Of a stretch of 64,000 nt of DNA, positions 9,259 through 17,811 are shown piece after piece. The position numbers were made by a program, and so were the translations under genes. How positions within the stretch are numbered: position 1 is the stretch's first letter; each line of letters opens with the position of its first letter. Source of the DNA: Eximiradius sp. (GTDB taxonomy: Bacteria; Bacteroidota; Ignavibacteria; Kapaibacteriales; UBA2268); contig CAKZLY010000015.1 of NCBI GenBank assembly GCA_937127445.1, forward strand, positions 231,766 through 295,765, in the 5' to 3' direction. Below the pieces are notes generated by a model, which ran no database searches, was not told where the DNA came from, and worked only from the letters and a program-made list of their open reading frames with translations.

Positions 9259-9336
9259 AACTCCTATAAAAAATTACTTATAATTTCTTATAGGAGTTAT
9301 CAGCCATTGCTGGCGGTTTTGGCGAACTCCATCACC
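9259..9336 (-). promoter_or_regulatory. Fluoride (crcB) riboswitch with translational switch
   Basis: On the minus strand the aptamer starts with GGTGATGGAGTTCGCC (9336-9321). A GCCA-GCAA-TGGC hairpin follows, then CTGATAACTCC (ending at 9293), which is the layout of the fluoride riboswitch class. GGAGTT (9330-9325) pairs with AACTCC (9298-9293), and GGTG can pair with CGCC as the pseudoknot. The same 3' strand, extended to AACTCCTATAA (9298-9288), is an 11-base perfect complement of TTATAGGAGTT (9269-9259), the crcB ribosome site. Fluoride binding should keep the strand in the aptamer and free the ribosome site; without fluoride it should be hidden. The fold was worked out by eye. Confidence 0.93.
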
Positions 9337-9345
9337 TTTTGATTG

Positions 9346-9379
9346 CAAAGTTATAAAAAAATTGTCATCGGTGCAAAAA
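9346..9379 (-). promoter_or_regulatory. Bacteroidota-type promoter for the riboswitch-crcB unit
   Basis: On the minus strand TTTTTG (9379-9374) is followed by 20 bases and then TAACTTTG (9353-9346). This fits the -33 TTG and -7 TAnnTTTG of the Bacteroidota primary sigma factor. Transcription would begin about 9340, just ahead of the aptamer's first G at 9336. Confidence 0.75.
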
Positions 9380-9442
9380 CATTCGAGAAAAAGATACAGG
9401 AATTGGATTGGTAACAACATAAAAATCAAGAGGATAGTACCT

Positions 9443-10171
9443 TTACAAATCACTTGCAATGAAACAAAATTCTTCGTTCAAGTTGAAATAATGTTCAAAC
9501 TGATGTTTGCTTATAGACTTGCGATTTGAAACAAAAGACTTAAGAGTAAAAATTTTTAATCCAATTTCGTCAGCAATAAACTCATATAAAGAATTTGCAT
9601 CAGTACCATAGAAATCGCTTGCACCGATACCAGACTCGAATAAAATAGTCGGCTTACTTGATTTAAGCAGATTTCTTGCTCCTTTCAATACGGGGAATTC
9701 ACCACCTTCGACATCAATTTTAAGGAAATCTATGCGAACATTTTGCGGGATAAGCGAATCTAAAGTCTTAACTTCTACTTGTATTTCTTCAATTTGGGGT
9801 GAAGCGATATCATAGCGTCTTCGTTTAATTCCACTATAAGCTGGAGCATTCTTCACGAACTGAAAAGTTGAGCGTCCTTCTTTATCCGAAAGTGCATAAG
9901 GATAAATTTTTGCTTTTGAACTGAATTTATTAACTAATTCAGTGTATAAATGCGGTAGTGGTTCGAATGCGTAATGAATTCCATCAGGAGCGTATTTATG
10001 AAACAGTTTTAGAATATCACCCTTGTGGCAACCAACATCTATGCAATTTGAGTTAGATTTAAGAATTTTTTTTAAAATAAATCTGGTAATTCTATCATAC
10101 TCAATATTTTTCGTGATATCAATTTTCGACAAGATTAATGCTTCGCGTAGAATGTTTTTTAGAAGTCCCAT
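9443..10171 (-). CDS. FkbM-family methyltransferase
   Basis: The product, about 242 residues from the preferred ATG at 10171 (an upstream ATG at 10195 adds eight residues), has the SAM-binding motif CIDVGCHKGD, then YAFEPLP, YALSDKEG, and the family's VKTLDSLI and FLKIDVEGGEFPVLKGA motifs. FkbM enzymes O-methylate sugars or small molecules, often cell-surface glycans. No signal peptide is seen, so it is cytosolic. It is a single gene, separated from sppA by a hairpin terminator and from crcB by the riboswitch promoter. Substrate unknown. Confidence 0.87.
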   Translation of the reverse strand: MGLLKNILREALILSKIDITKNIEYDRITRFILKKILKSNSNCIDVGCHKGDILKLFHKYAPDGIHYAFEPLPHLYTELVNKFSSKAKIYPYALSDKEGRSTFQFVKNAPAYSGIKRRRYDIASPQIEEIQVEVKTLDSLIPQNVRIDFLKIDVEGGEFPVLKGARNLLKSSKPTILFESGIGASDFYGTDANSLYEFIADEIGLKIFTLKSFVSNRKSISKHQFEHYFNLNEEFCFIASDL

Positions 10172-10264
10172 ATTCACTCTAAAATAAAAAAGCAATTTAC
10201 TATTATTATGAGTTATTTCAAAATACCTAATCGAAACAATTTTCGCAAGAACAAATAATAATAA

Positions 10265-10291
10265 TATGGGGCGTATTTCTTACGCCCCATA
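10265..10291 (-). terminator. Terminator after the SppA-like gene
   Basis: An 11-bp perfect stem (TATGGGGCGTA at 10265-10275 with TACGCCCCATA at 10281-10291) has a 5-base loop. On the minus strand it is followed by a T-rich stretch. Confidence 0.8.
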
Positions 10292-10320
10292 AAATCGATT
10301 AAAAATGGGTTTGAGAACTC

Positions 10321-12759
10321 TTATTTTATCAAATCGTAATAGTCAAATGGCAAAATGTGTAGCGGTTTGCCATTATTATTAATTCGGAACTTAACATCAT
10401 TGGAAATTTCTTTCGGGAAAATATTAATTTCTTCTGTTTTGGCTTCAAAACTAAAATCAAAAGGAATATTAGATTTTGGCCAGAATTCATCAATTTCAAG
10501 GACATCGTTTTTCTTGAAATTGATTTTCTTTTTTGCAATTTCAATTGCTTTATCAATGCCACCAATTTCGTCGACAAGTCCAATGGATTTACCTTTTGCA
10601 CCGGAATAGATACGGCCTTGTGCAATATTGCCAATAGCTACACTATCAGTATTTCTTCCTTTTGCAACTTTATTTACGAAGTCTCCGTAGAAATCGGATA
10701 TTAATCCTTTGAATTGGGATAGTTCTTCATCGGTGAAATTGCGTGCGGGAAGACCAATTCCAATGAATGGCAAAGAAATTGCATTTCCTAAATCAGAATG
10801 TTTTCCTCGTTTGACGACATCATAGGTAATACCCAAGCTGTCCATCAATCCTTTATTATAAATATAAGAAGCAATTACACCAATGGAACCAGTTATGGTA
10901 ATTGGTGTAGCCAATATTGTATCAGCATCCATCGAAAGCCAATAACCACCTGATGCAGCAACTGAACCTTGTGAGACAATAATAGGTTTTTTCCCTTTAT
11001 AGCGGCGCGTAACCTCGGCAACTAAATCGGATGCAAAGGCAGAACCACCAGGCGAATTTACTCGGAGAATAACTGCTTCGTATTTACTACTTCCAAGAAT
11101 ATTTTCCAGAACTTTTGATAATTTTCGTCCAGAAATACCAGTTTCTAAGTCGCAAACACCTTCGGCATAGACAATAGCAATTTTTCTATCTTGCTCGCTC
11201 CAGCGATTATCAATTGGGGTAAAATCTTCAAAGCGAACTGTTTCATTTGAAATTACATAATCTTTGTTATTTAACTTGATGAGAGTATCAATTTTGTCCC
11301 AGCGGTGAATTCTATCAATTAATTTTTTCTCTTTTGCTTTGTTTGCAGTAATAATTAATGAATTTAAGATGTCGTCAAATTCGTTTTCTGACAGATTTCT
11401 TGCTGTTTTAATGTCTGCTTTTGCTAAATTGAATAAGTCGTCGATGTATTCTTCACGCTGTTCTTTTTCTCCATCGGAGAAGTTTATTCTCGAAAAGCTT
11501 TCGGCAGCAGATTTATACTTGAAAAGGCGAATTTCTTCAAATCCCAAGCCATATTTTTCCATAAATTTTTTGTAGTAGCTTCTGCTCGACGAGAAACCTT
11601 CAATTGCGACTTCACCAAGAGGTTCGAGTATAATTTCATCTGCAACAGTTGCTAAATGGTAGTTTCTTATGTTGAAACTTTCAGAAAAAATCACAACTCT
11701 TTTACCGGTGGCTTTGAGCTGTGCAAGTTTTTCTCGAATTTCCCACATATCGGAATAGCTTGCAGTAAAATCAGTGATATTAAGATAAAGTTCTTTTATT
11801 TCCTTGTCGTTTTTAATTGCGTCAAGTTTTTTCAGCACATCATAAATTGTTGTATATTTTGATGAAATTGGGAAAAGAATAGATAAGAAAGAGGATTCGG
11901 GTTGGAGCGAACCAGTAAGTTCGAGTTTAGCAACTTTTTTCTTGCTAAGAAAAGCATCGTAGATAATTGAGCGGTCAAGTGGAGAAAATCTCACCAAATA
12001 GGCATTTGTTGCATCACTAAAGTTATCTTTTGAAGGTGCAGCAACAACTGAACCAATCCCAAGATAGCCAAAACTGATATCAAAACCAATTGAAAGACGT
12101 TCGTCTGAGAAGTAGCGTCCACCAATTCTAATTCCATCAAGAACTTCATAATTAGCGCCGGCGCTCCATTTTACCTCATTGTAGTCATCCAAGTTGCTGG
12201 CAGCAGCATCAATAAAGAAGGTAAGTGGGTAATTCTTAATCGGTCTAATGGCTAATTCACCAACGTGTTCTTCATTCAAATTTCTAAAATTACTTCGATA
12301 AATATATCCTGCAGAGACATAAGGCAATGGACGCCAAAGAAGACCGATGATATAAGAAGGCCTATAACCATAAGGATTGTCGCCACTTATTGCAGAATAT
12401 CCAAATCCTACCCCAAATGTTCTATCTCCAAATCCAATAGAATATCGCATATCATAGAAGGATTTACCAGAAAAATCGTAGCGAACAACTCCCGAACCAA
12501 AATATTTGCCTCCCATGAAAATTCCATAATCAGGCTTTTCAAAGTTCTTGTTTTTGTCGTTAATCATAAAAAGAGATTCATTACGGTTTGTCATCGCAAG
12601 AGTGGCAGGATTGATGAAGCCATAATTACCATAGCGGAAGGCACCTTCGCTTGACTGCGTCCAGAATGATTGCGAATAATATGGAATGAAGCCAACACTT
12701 TTTGCAAAAATTTCGGGGACAAAAATCACAAAAAGTAACAAAGTTATTATTTTTCTCAT
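10321..12759 (-). CDS. sppA: SppA-like S49 protease with N-terminal outer-membrane-barrel-like domain
   Basis: The 812-residue protein begins with a signal peptide (residues 1-19). Residues of about 25-270 are rich in alternating aromatic and Gly strands (GFGDRTFGVGFGYS, SAGYIYRSNF), with an NPATLAM motif as in FadL/PorV-like barrels. From about 280 on it is a double S49 domain of the 67-kDa SppA type: the general base Lys is K416 in KYKSAAESF and the nucleophile is S573 in NSPGGSAFASD. SppA usually cleaves leftover signal peptides in the inner membrane and is near 600 residues; here the N-terminal addition suggests an outer-membrane or periplasmic location. That location is inferred. Confidence 0.88.
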   Translation of the reverse strand: MRKIITLLLFVIFVPEIFAKSVGFIPYYSQSFWTQSSEGAFRYGNYGFINPATLAMTNRNESLFMINDKNKNFEKPDYGIFMGGKYFGSGVVRYDFSGKSFYDMRYSIGFGDRTFGVGFGYSAISGDNPYGYRPSYIIGLLWRPLPYVSAGYIYRSNFRNLNEEHVGELAIRPIKNYPLTFFIDAAASNLDDYNEVKWSAGANYEVLDGIRIGGRYFSDERLSIGFDISFGYLGIGSVVAAPSKDNFSDATNAYLVRFSPLDRSIIYDAFLSKKKVAKLELTGSLQPESSFLSILFPISSKYTTIYDVLKKLDAIKNDKEIKELYLNITDFTASYSDMWEIREKLAQLKATGKRVVIFSESFNIRNYHLATVADEIILEPLGEVAIEGFSSSRSYYKKFMEKYGLGFEEIRLFKYKSAAESFSRINFSDGEKEQREEYIDDLFNLAKADIKTARNLSENEFDDILNSLIITANKAKEKKLIDRIHRWDKIDTLIKLNNKDYVISNETVRFEDFTPIDNRWSEQDRKIAIVYAEGVCDLETGISGRKLSKVLENILGSSKYEAVILRVNSPGGSAFASDLVAEVTRRYKGKKPIIVSQGSVAASGGYWLSMDADTILATPITITGSIGVIASYIYNKGLMDSLGITYDVVKRGKHSDLGNAISLPFIGIGLPARNFTDEELSQFKGLISDFYGDFVNKVAKGRNTDSVAIGNIAQGRIYSGAKGKSIGLVDEIGGIDKAIEIAKKKINFKKNDVLEIDEFWPKSNIPFDFSFEAKTEEINIFPKEISNDVKFRINNNGKPLHILPFDYYDLIK

Positions 12760-12824
12760 ATAAACCTCATAAGAAATATGTTTAATGAACTCTCAATAAT
12801 TACGATAATTGATCAAATATGTTT

Positions 12825-12832
12825 CAAATTTA
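12825..12832 (-). promoter_or_regulatory. Possible -7 element for the SppA-like gene
   Basis: TAAATTTG on the minus strand fits TAnnTTTG, 66 bases before the start codon. No TTG is found at the usual distance upstream, so support is weak. Confidence 0.3.
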
Positions 12833-12835
12833 CAG

Positions 12836-12867
12836 TTTGAAGATTAATAATATTTGTTATAATTTTG
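12836..12867 (+). promoter_or_regulatory. Bacteroidota-type promoter for proS
   Basis: TTTG (12836-12839) is followed by exactly 20 bases and then TAATTTTG (12860-12867), matching TTTG-N20-TAnnTTTG. The proS start codon lies 38 bases downstream with an AAAGGA ribosome site. Confidence 0.7.
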
Positions 12868-12904
12868 TTATTTTTTGAATAGCAAAAATTAGCAAAGGAT
12901 AATT

Positions 12905-14605
12905 ATGAAACAATCACAATTATTTATACCAACTTTGAAAGAAAATTCTTCCGAAGCACAAATTCCATCGCATCAATTAATGTTGAGAACGGGTATAGTC
13001 AGACAGCTCGCATCAGGGGTTTTCTCATTTTTGCCACTGGGTTATAGAGTAATCAAAAAAATCATACAAATTCTGCGTGAGGAAATGGATGCTATCGGTG
13101 GGCAAGAATTTTTGCTGCCAGCACTTAATCCAATAGAAATCTGGGAACAAACCGGAAGAGTAGAAGCAATGGGAGATGTATTGTTTCACATAAAAAACCG
13201 CGAAGGGCTTGTGCTCGCTCCAACTCACGAAGAAATTATTACTTATCATGCAAAGCAACATATTAAATCATATCGCGATTTACCTCAAATCTGGTACCAA
13301 ATCCAAACAAAGTTTCGGAATGAACCACGCCCGAAATCAGGTGTATTACGTGGTCGTCAATTTATTATGAAGGATTCTTACTCGCTTGATTCATCCTGGG
13401 AAGGATTAGATGTTTCGTATCAGAAGCACCACGACGCATATTGCCGAATATTTGAACGCTGTGGTATCAAGTTCTTTGTAGTTGGTGCTTCCTCTGGTGC
13501 AATGGGTGGGAACAAAAGTGAAGAGTTTATGGTGGTATCTGATTCTGGCGAAGATGTTGTTGCAATTGCTGACGATGGTTATGCTGCAAATGTAGAGATA
13601 GCAACTTCTGCCCTATCTCCTGTGGGTAGAATTGAAATTGAATTGCCAATTGAAAAATTCCCTACTCCAAATGCAAAGACAATCGACGATTTGATTGCAC
13701 AATTTGGCATTCCAGAGGAAAGATGTGCCAAATCAGTTGTTTACATAGTCGAAGACAAACCTGTGCTTATTTTTATGAGAGGCAATGATGAGCTTAACGA
13801 AAGTAAACTGCAAAGTGTATTAGGCACTGGAACGTTTCGCCCTGCTGAGAGCGAAGAATTAATTCGTTATACAGGCGCAGACCACGGTTCTATTGGACCG
13901 ATTAATTTAAAAACTAATATAAGAATAATTGCGGATAAGCTGCTCAAAGATGCTAATGGGTTAGTTAGTGGTGCAAATGAAGATGGTTATCATTATAAGA
14001 ATATTGATTTTAGACGTGATTGTCCATTTATTACTGAATTTTATGATCTTAGAACAATTCGTGAAGGAGAGCCATCTCCAATATCAGGTGCACCAATTAA
14101 AGTAGTAAAAGCAATAGAGCTTGGTCATATCTTCAAACTTGGGACTAAGTATTCTGAAGCGCTGGAAGCAAAATTCCTGGATAAAAACGGGAAAGAGCAA
14201 CCAATTATTATGGGAAGCTACGGTATAGGTGTGGAAAGGATTATGGCTTGCTTTGTCGAACAAAACCACGACGAGAAAGGTATAGTCTGGGAACGTCCAC
14301 TTGCGCCATTTGATATACATTTGATTGCTGTTAATCAGCAAAAATTCCTGGGGGTTAAAGATAAGTCTGATGAACTTTACAGAGAATTAGGTAAAGTGGG
14401 TTATGAAGTTCTTTATGATGATCGCGATGAAACTCCTGGAGTAAAATTTAATGATGCAGATTTGATTGGTTTGCCACTGCAATTAATTGTTGGTCCGAAA
14501 AATTTAGAAAACAATAAAGTAGAAATCAAAATTAGAGCTACTGGCGAAAGAAAATTAGTTGAAATAGATAAACTTAAAGAAGAGTTGGCAAGCTTGATTA
14601 AATAA
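12905..14605 (+). CDS. proS: Prolyl-tRNA synthetase, bacterial type
   Basis: This 566-residue class II synthetase joins proline to tRNA-Pro. Motif 1 lies in RQLASGVFSFLPLGYRV, motif 2 in TKFRNEPRPKSGVLRGRQF, and motif 3 in IMGSYGIGVERIMA. The insertion between motifs 2 and 3 (about residues 225-395) holds the YbaK-like editing domain that removes wrongly attached alanine, so this is the bacterial rather than the archaeal/eukaryotic form. The anticodon-binding domain closes the protein. It is a single gene with its own promoter and a strong terminator. Confidence 0.96.
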   Translation: MKQSQLFIPTLKENSSEAQIPSHQLMLRTGIVRQLASGVFSFLPLGYRVIKKIIQILREEMDAIGGQEFLLPALNPIEIWEQTGRVEAMGDVLFHIKNREGLVLAPTHEEIITYHAKQHIKSYRDLPQIWYQIQTKFRNEPRPKSGVLRGRQFIMKDSYSLDSSWEGLDVSYQKHHDAYCRIFERCGIKFFVVGASSGAMGGNKSEEFMVVSDSGEDVVAIADDGYAANVEIATSALSPVGRIEIELPIEKFPTPNAKTIDDLIAQFGIPEERCAKSVVYIVEDKPVLIFMRGNDELNESKLQSVLGTGTFRPAESEELIRYTGADHGSIGPINLKTNIRIIADKLLKDANGLVSGANEDGYHYKNIDFRRDCPFITEFYDLRTIREGEPSPISGAPIKVVKAIELGHIFKLGTKYSEALEAKFLDKNGKEQPIIMGSYGIGVERIMACFVEQNHDEKGIVWERPLAPFDIHLIAVNQQKFLGVKDKSDELYRELGKVGYEVLYDDRDETPGVKFNDADLIGLPLQLIVGPKNLENNKVEIKIRATGERKLVEIDKLKEELASLIK

Positions 14606-14631
14606 AGATAAAGAGAATGGAAGATTAGATA

Positions 14632-14666
14632 AAAAAGAGGCTGCCCTTGAAAGACAGCCTCTTTTT
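14632..14666. terminator. Bidirectional terminator between proS and lpdA
   Basis: AAAAAGAGGCTG (14632-14643) pairs perfectly with CAGCCTCTTTTT (14655-14666). The A- and T-runs at both ends allow it to work for both convergent genes. The same stem occurs at 26773-26803. Confidence 0.9.
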
Positions 14667-14672
14667 ATTAAA

Positions 14673-16076
14673 TTAAAAGTTTACTGCTTCACCATATGCA
14701 GCCGCCGCTGCTTCCATAATAGCTTCGCTCAAAGTAGGATGAGCGTGAACAGTTTTGAAAATTGATTTTCCAGTTGCACCAACGCTACGAGCTAGTCCAA
14801 TTTCAGCAATAAGTTCTGTCACATCAGGACCAATCATATGAGCGCCTAACACTTCCCCATATTTGGCGTCAATAACCAACTTGACAAAACCGCGAGCTTC
14901 ACCGATACCGTGAGCTTTGCCACTGGCAGTGAATGGGAATTTTCCGATTTTCACTTCATAGCCTAATTTTTTTGCTTTTGCTTCAGTTAGTCCGACGCTG
15001 GCGACCTGCGGTTGGCAATAGGTGCAACCAGGAATATTGTTATAATCGACACCTTCAACTTCGTGACCTGCTATAAATTCAGCGGCAACAATGCCTTCTG
15101 CTGAGGCTTTATGTGCAAGCCAGGGTGCACCGGCAACATCACCTATTGCAAAAACACCTTCGACGTTTGTTCTAAGGAACTTATCTACCTTAATAAATCC
15201 TTTTTCTATTTCAACACCGATATTTTCGAGACCTATGTTTTCGATATTTGCTTGAATACCGATAGCATTTAATGCAATATCAGCTTGGAGGGTTTCTTCG
15301 GAACCATCTTTTTTCTGAACTTTAACTTCAACACCATCACCTGCTGCTTTGGCGGATAATACTCTTGTATTAGTTAATATTTTGATTTTATCTTTTCTGT
15401 AATTACGCTCTAATTCTTTTGAAATCTCTTCATCTTCAATAGGAAGCAGTCTATCCATCATTTCAATAATAGTAATTTCTGTTCCAAATGAGTTGTAGAA
15501 GTAAGCAAATTCGACACCAATAGCACCAGCCCCCATAATAATCATGGACTTAGGTGGTTCTTGCAGAATGAGTGCTTCTTTGCTAGTAATCACTTTTTTC
15601 CTATCGACTTCGATATCTGGGAACATACGTGGTCGAGCGCCAGTTGCAATAATAACATTTTTTGTTTCGATAGTGTCAGTAACTTTGCCATCCTTATCTT
15701 TTACTTCAATAATATTTTTGGTTTTGAATGACGCTTCTCCTTTAAGATGCTCGACTTTGTATTTTTTGAAAAGGAAGCCTATTCCGTTGGACATTTTGCT
15801 GGCAACATCACGGCTTCGCTTAATTACTTGATGGAAATCGACGTCAAATTTTTCGATATTGAAACCGTAGTTTTTAGATTCTTTCAAGAAGTGCATATAT
15901 TCAGCGTTTTTCAGCAAAGCTTTTGTTGGAATACAGCCCCAGTTCAGGCAAATACCGCCAAGATGCTCTCGCTCGATACAAATTGTTTTCAAACCAAGTT
16001 GCGATGCTCTAATTGCTGCAACATAGCCACCTGGTCCCGCACCAATTACGACAAGGTCAGCACTAATTTTATTCAT
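14673..16076 (-). CDS. lpdA: Dihydrolipoyl dehydrogenase
   Basis: This 467-residue flavoprotein (E3) reoxidises dihydrolipoamide in the pyruvate, 2-oxoglutarate and branched-chain dehydrogenase complexes or the glycine cleavage system. The FAD-binding GAGPGGY motif is at residues 12-18, the redox disulfide is C43/C48 in GGICLNWGCIPTKA, the NAD-binding motif is GAGAIGVEFA, and the catalytic His-Glu pair lies in HAHPTLSEAIME near the C-terminus. The ribosome site TGGAGAG precedes the ATG. No other complex subunit is nearby, so the partner cannot be told from this window. Confidence 0.96.
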   Translation of the reverse strand: MNKISADLVVIGAGPGGYVAAIRASQLGLKTICIEREHLGGICLNWGCIPTKALLKNAEYMHFLKESKNYGFNIEKFDVDFHQVIKRSRDVASKMSNGIGFLFKKYKVEHLKGEASFKTKNIIEVKDKDGKVTDTIETKNVIIATGARPRMFPDIEVDRKKVITSKEALILQEPPKSMIIMGAGAIGVEFAYFYNSFGTEITIIEMMDRLLPIEDEEISKELERNYRKDKIKILTNTRVLSAKAAGDGVEVKVQKKDGSEETLQADIALNAIGIQANIENIGLENIGVEIEKGFIKVDKFLRTNVEGVFAIGDVAGAPWLAHKASAEGIVAAEFIAGHEVEGVDYNNIPGCTYCQPQVASVGLTEAKAKKLGYEVKIGKFPFTASGKAHGIGEARGFVKLVIDAKYGEVLGAHMIGPDVTELIAEIGLARSVGATGKSIFKTVHAHPTLSEAIMEAAAAAYGEAVNF

Positions 16077-16194
16077 AATCTCTCCATAATGTGAAAAAAT
16101 ATTAACTAAATTAGTCGTTTAGACGTTTTAATGTTCATAAATATTTAATGATTGTTGTTTTTGTCAAGATTATAATTAATGAAATGGGGAAAAC

Positions 16195-17802
16195 ATGAGA
16201 AGAGTGTCGATGCAGTTCGTACTATTTATGGTAATTTTGAATTATACGATAAATTTATCTGCAAATGATGTCAATAATTTAATAGAATTTAATGCACAAA
16301 AGTTCAAGTTCATACTGGAAACAGCTGTTCAAAATCATTTAGACACATTTGATATTGAGCAAGCATCGGAAAGTGCATTCCGTGCAATGCTCACGTTTTT
16401 AGATAATCAAAGCAATTATTATTCAGCCAAACAACTAAAAGAATATCAAGAAAAGAACACGGGTAAAGCAGAAGGGATTGGGATTAATATTGCAACACTA
16501 AACGATTCGATTGTAGTTGGGTCAGTGCAAAAGAATTCACCAGCAGAAAAAGTAGGAATAAAGCGGGGCGATATTTTGTTGTTTGTTGATAATCAAGCAG
16601 TTACAGGGAAATCACAGCAAGAGGTAAACGAACTACTTGCCGACGATACTGGTACAGTGGTTAATTTGATACTAAAAAACACAATAGGTGAATTAAAGAA
16701 TTATGTTGTAGGAAGAGAAATTTTCAAAGTGTCCAGCATTGCGACATCATTTTACTTGAAATCGCGTAAAATTGGCTACATTGCATCTTCTCGTTTCACT
16801 TCTTATGTGTATGAGGACTTGACGAATGCTATTGATAATTTTCTAAAAAAAGGAATAGAATGCTTAATTATCGATTTAAGAGGAAACCCTGGAGGTTTTC
16901 TTGACGAGGTGGTGAAAGTTACAGCAGAATTTCTTCCCAAAAATAGTCTTATTGTTTACACAAATTCAAAAAATAGCGATTTTATTTTGAATTTTAGAAC
17001 AGAAAAAGACGGTAAATATCTGAAAATACCATTAATTTTATTGGTAGATGGGCAAACAGCTTCTGCGGCAGAAATATTTGTAGCAGCTTTGCAAGACTAT
17101 GATCGAGCAATAGTGTTTGGCGAAAATACATTTGGCAAAGGCACAGTGCAACGATTATGGACGTTGAAAGATGGTTCTGGCTTCCGATTGACTGTTGCTG
17201 AGTATTTTTCTCCGATTGGTCGCCGTATAGACAAAGGAATTTTGAAAAAAAATATTGAAAAAACTGAACTTGACGAAAGCCTAAAATTATCTATTGGTGA
17301 AGAAGCATTCAAAGAAATATCCAAGGCGTTTGAAGAAACAGGTGGCGCAACTCGTTTGCCAACTTTTACAACAAAGAAAGGGAGAACGCTTATTTCAAAA
17401 GGAGGTGTTTTCCCGAATGAATTAGTTCGAAGCGATACATTAACTTTACTCTCAAAAGTGCTTATGAATAAGGGAATTTTTTTAGAATTTACACGTAAGA
17501 TTTATTTTGCTCTATATCAAAAGAAAATAGCAAATGAATACAGAGACTTAGAAAATTATCTACAAAATTTCAGTGTTGATGAGTATTTGTATAATGATTT
17601 TCACCAATTTTCGTTATCAAAGAATATTTGGAATGCAGATATGGCAAAAATAGACGAGCACAACATCAAAAATTTAATAAAGTCTTATTTAGCACTCTGG
17701 AATTGGGATAATCCTGGATTCTTAGCATCCCGTGTTTTCGACGATAAAGTATTCAATAAAGCAATTTCAAACTTAGAAAAAGCAAAATCACTAATAAATT
17801 AG
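16195..17802 (+). CDS. C-terminal processing protease (S41, CtpA/Prc-like) with PDZ domain
   Basis: The 535-residue protein has a signal peptide (about residues 1-23), a PDZ domain near 90-165 (GIGINIATLNDSIVVGSV, then SPAEKVGIKRGDILLFVD), and the S41 protease core. The catalytic Ser is S290 in DGQTASAAEIF and the Lys is K315 in FGKGTVQ; the 25-residue spacing equals that of E. coli Prc. Such proteases trim or degrade periplasmic proteins by their C-termini. A helical region of about 130 residues follows the core. The next gene starts 9 bases later with its own ribosome site, so they form an operon. Confidence 0.92.
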   Translation: MRRVSMQFVLFMVILNYTINLSANDVNNLIEFNAQKFKFILETAVQNHLDTFDIEQASESAFRAMLTFLDNQSNYYSAKQLKEYQEKNTGKAEGIGINIATLNDSIVVGSVQKNSPAEKVGIKRGDILLFVDNQAVTGKSQQEVNELLADDTGTVVNLILKNTIGELKNYVVGREIFKVSSIATSFYLKSRKIGYIASSRFTSYVYEDLTNAIDNFLKKGIECLIIDLRGNPGGFLDEVVKVTAEFLPKNSLIVYTNSKNSDFILNFRTEKDGKYLKIPLILLVDGQTASAAEIFVAALQDYDRAIVFGENTFGKGTVQRLWTLKDGSGFRLTVAEYFSPIGRRIDKGILKKNIEKTELDESLKLSIGEEAFKEISKAFEETGGATRLPTFTTKKGRTLISKGGVFPNELVRSDTLTLLSKVLMNKGIFLEFTRKIYFALYQKKIANEYRDLENYLQNFSVDEYLYNDFHQFSLSKNIWNADMAKIDEHNIKNLIKSYLALWNWDNPGFLASRVFDDKVFNKAISNLEKAKSLIN

Positions 17803-17811
17803 GAGTTTTCT

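Noticed and set aside
12265-12654. 129-codon plus-strand ORF within the SppA-like gene
   Set aside because: Antisense to the barrel-like domain, whose strong protein pattern explains the sequence; no ribosome site.
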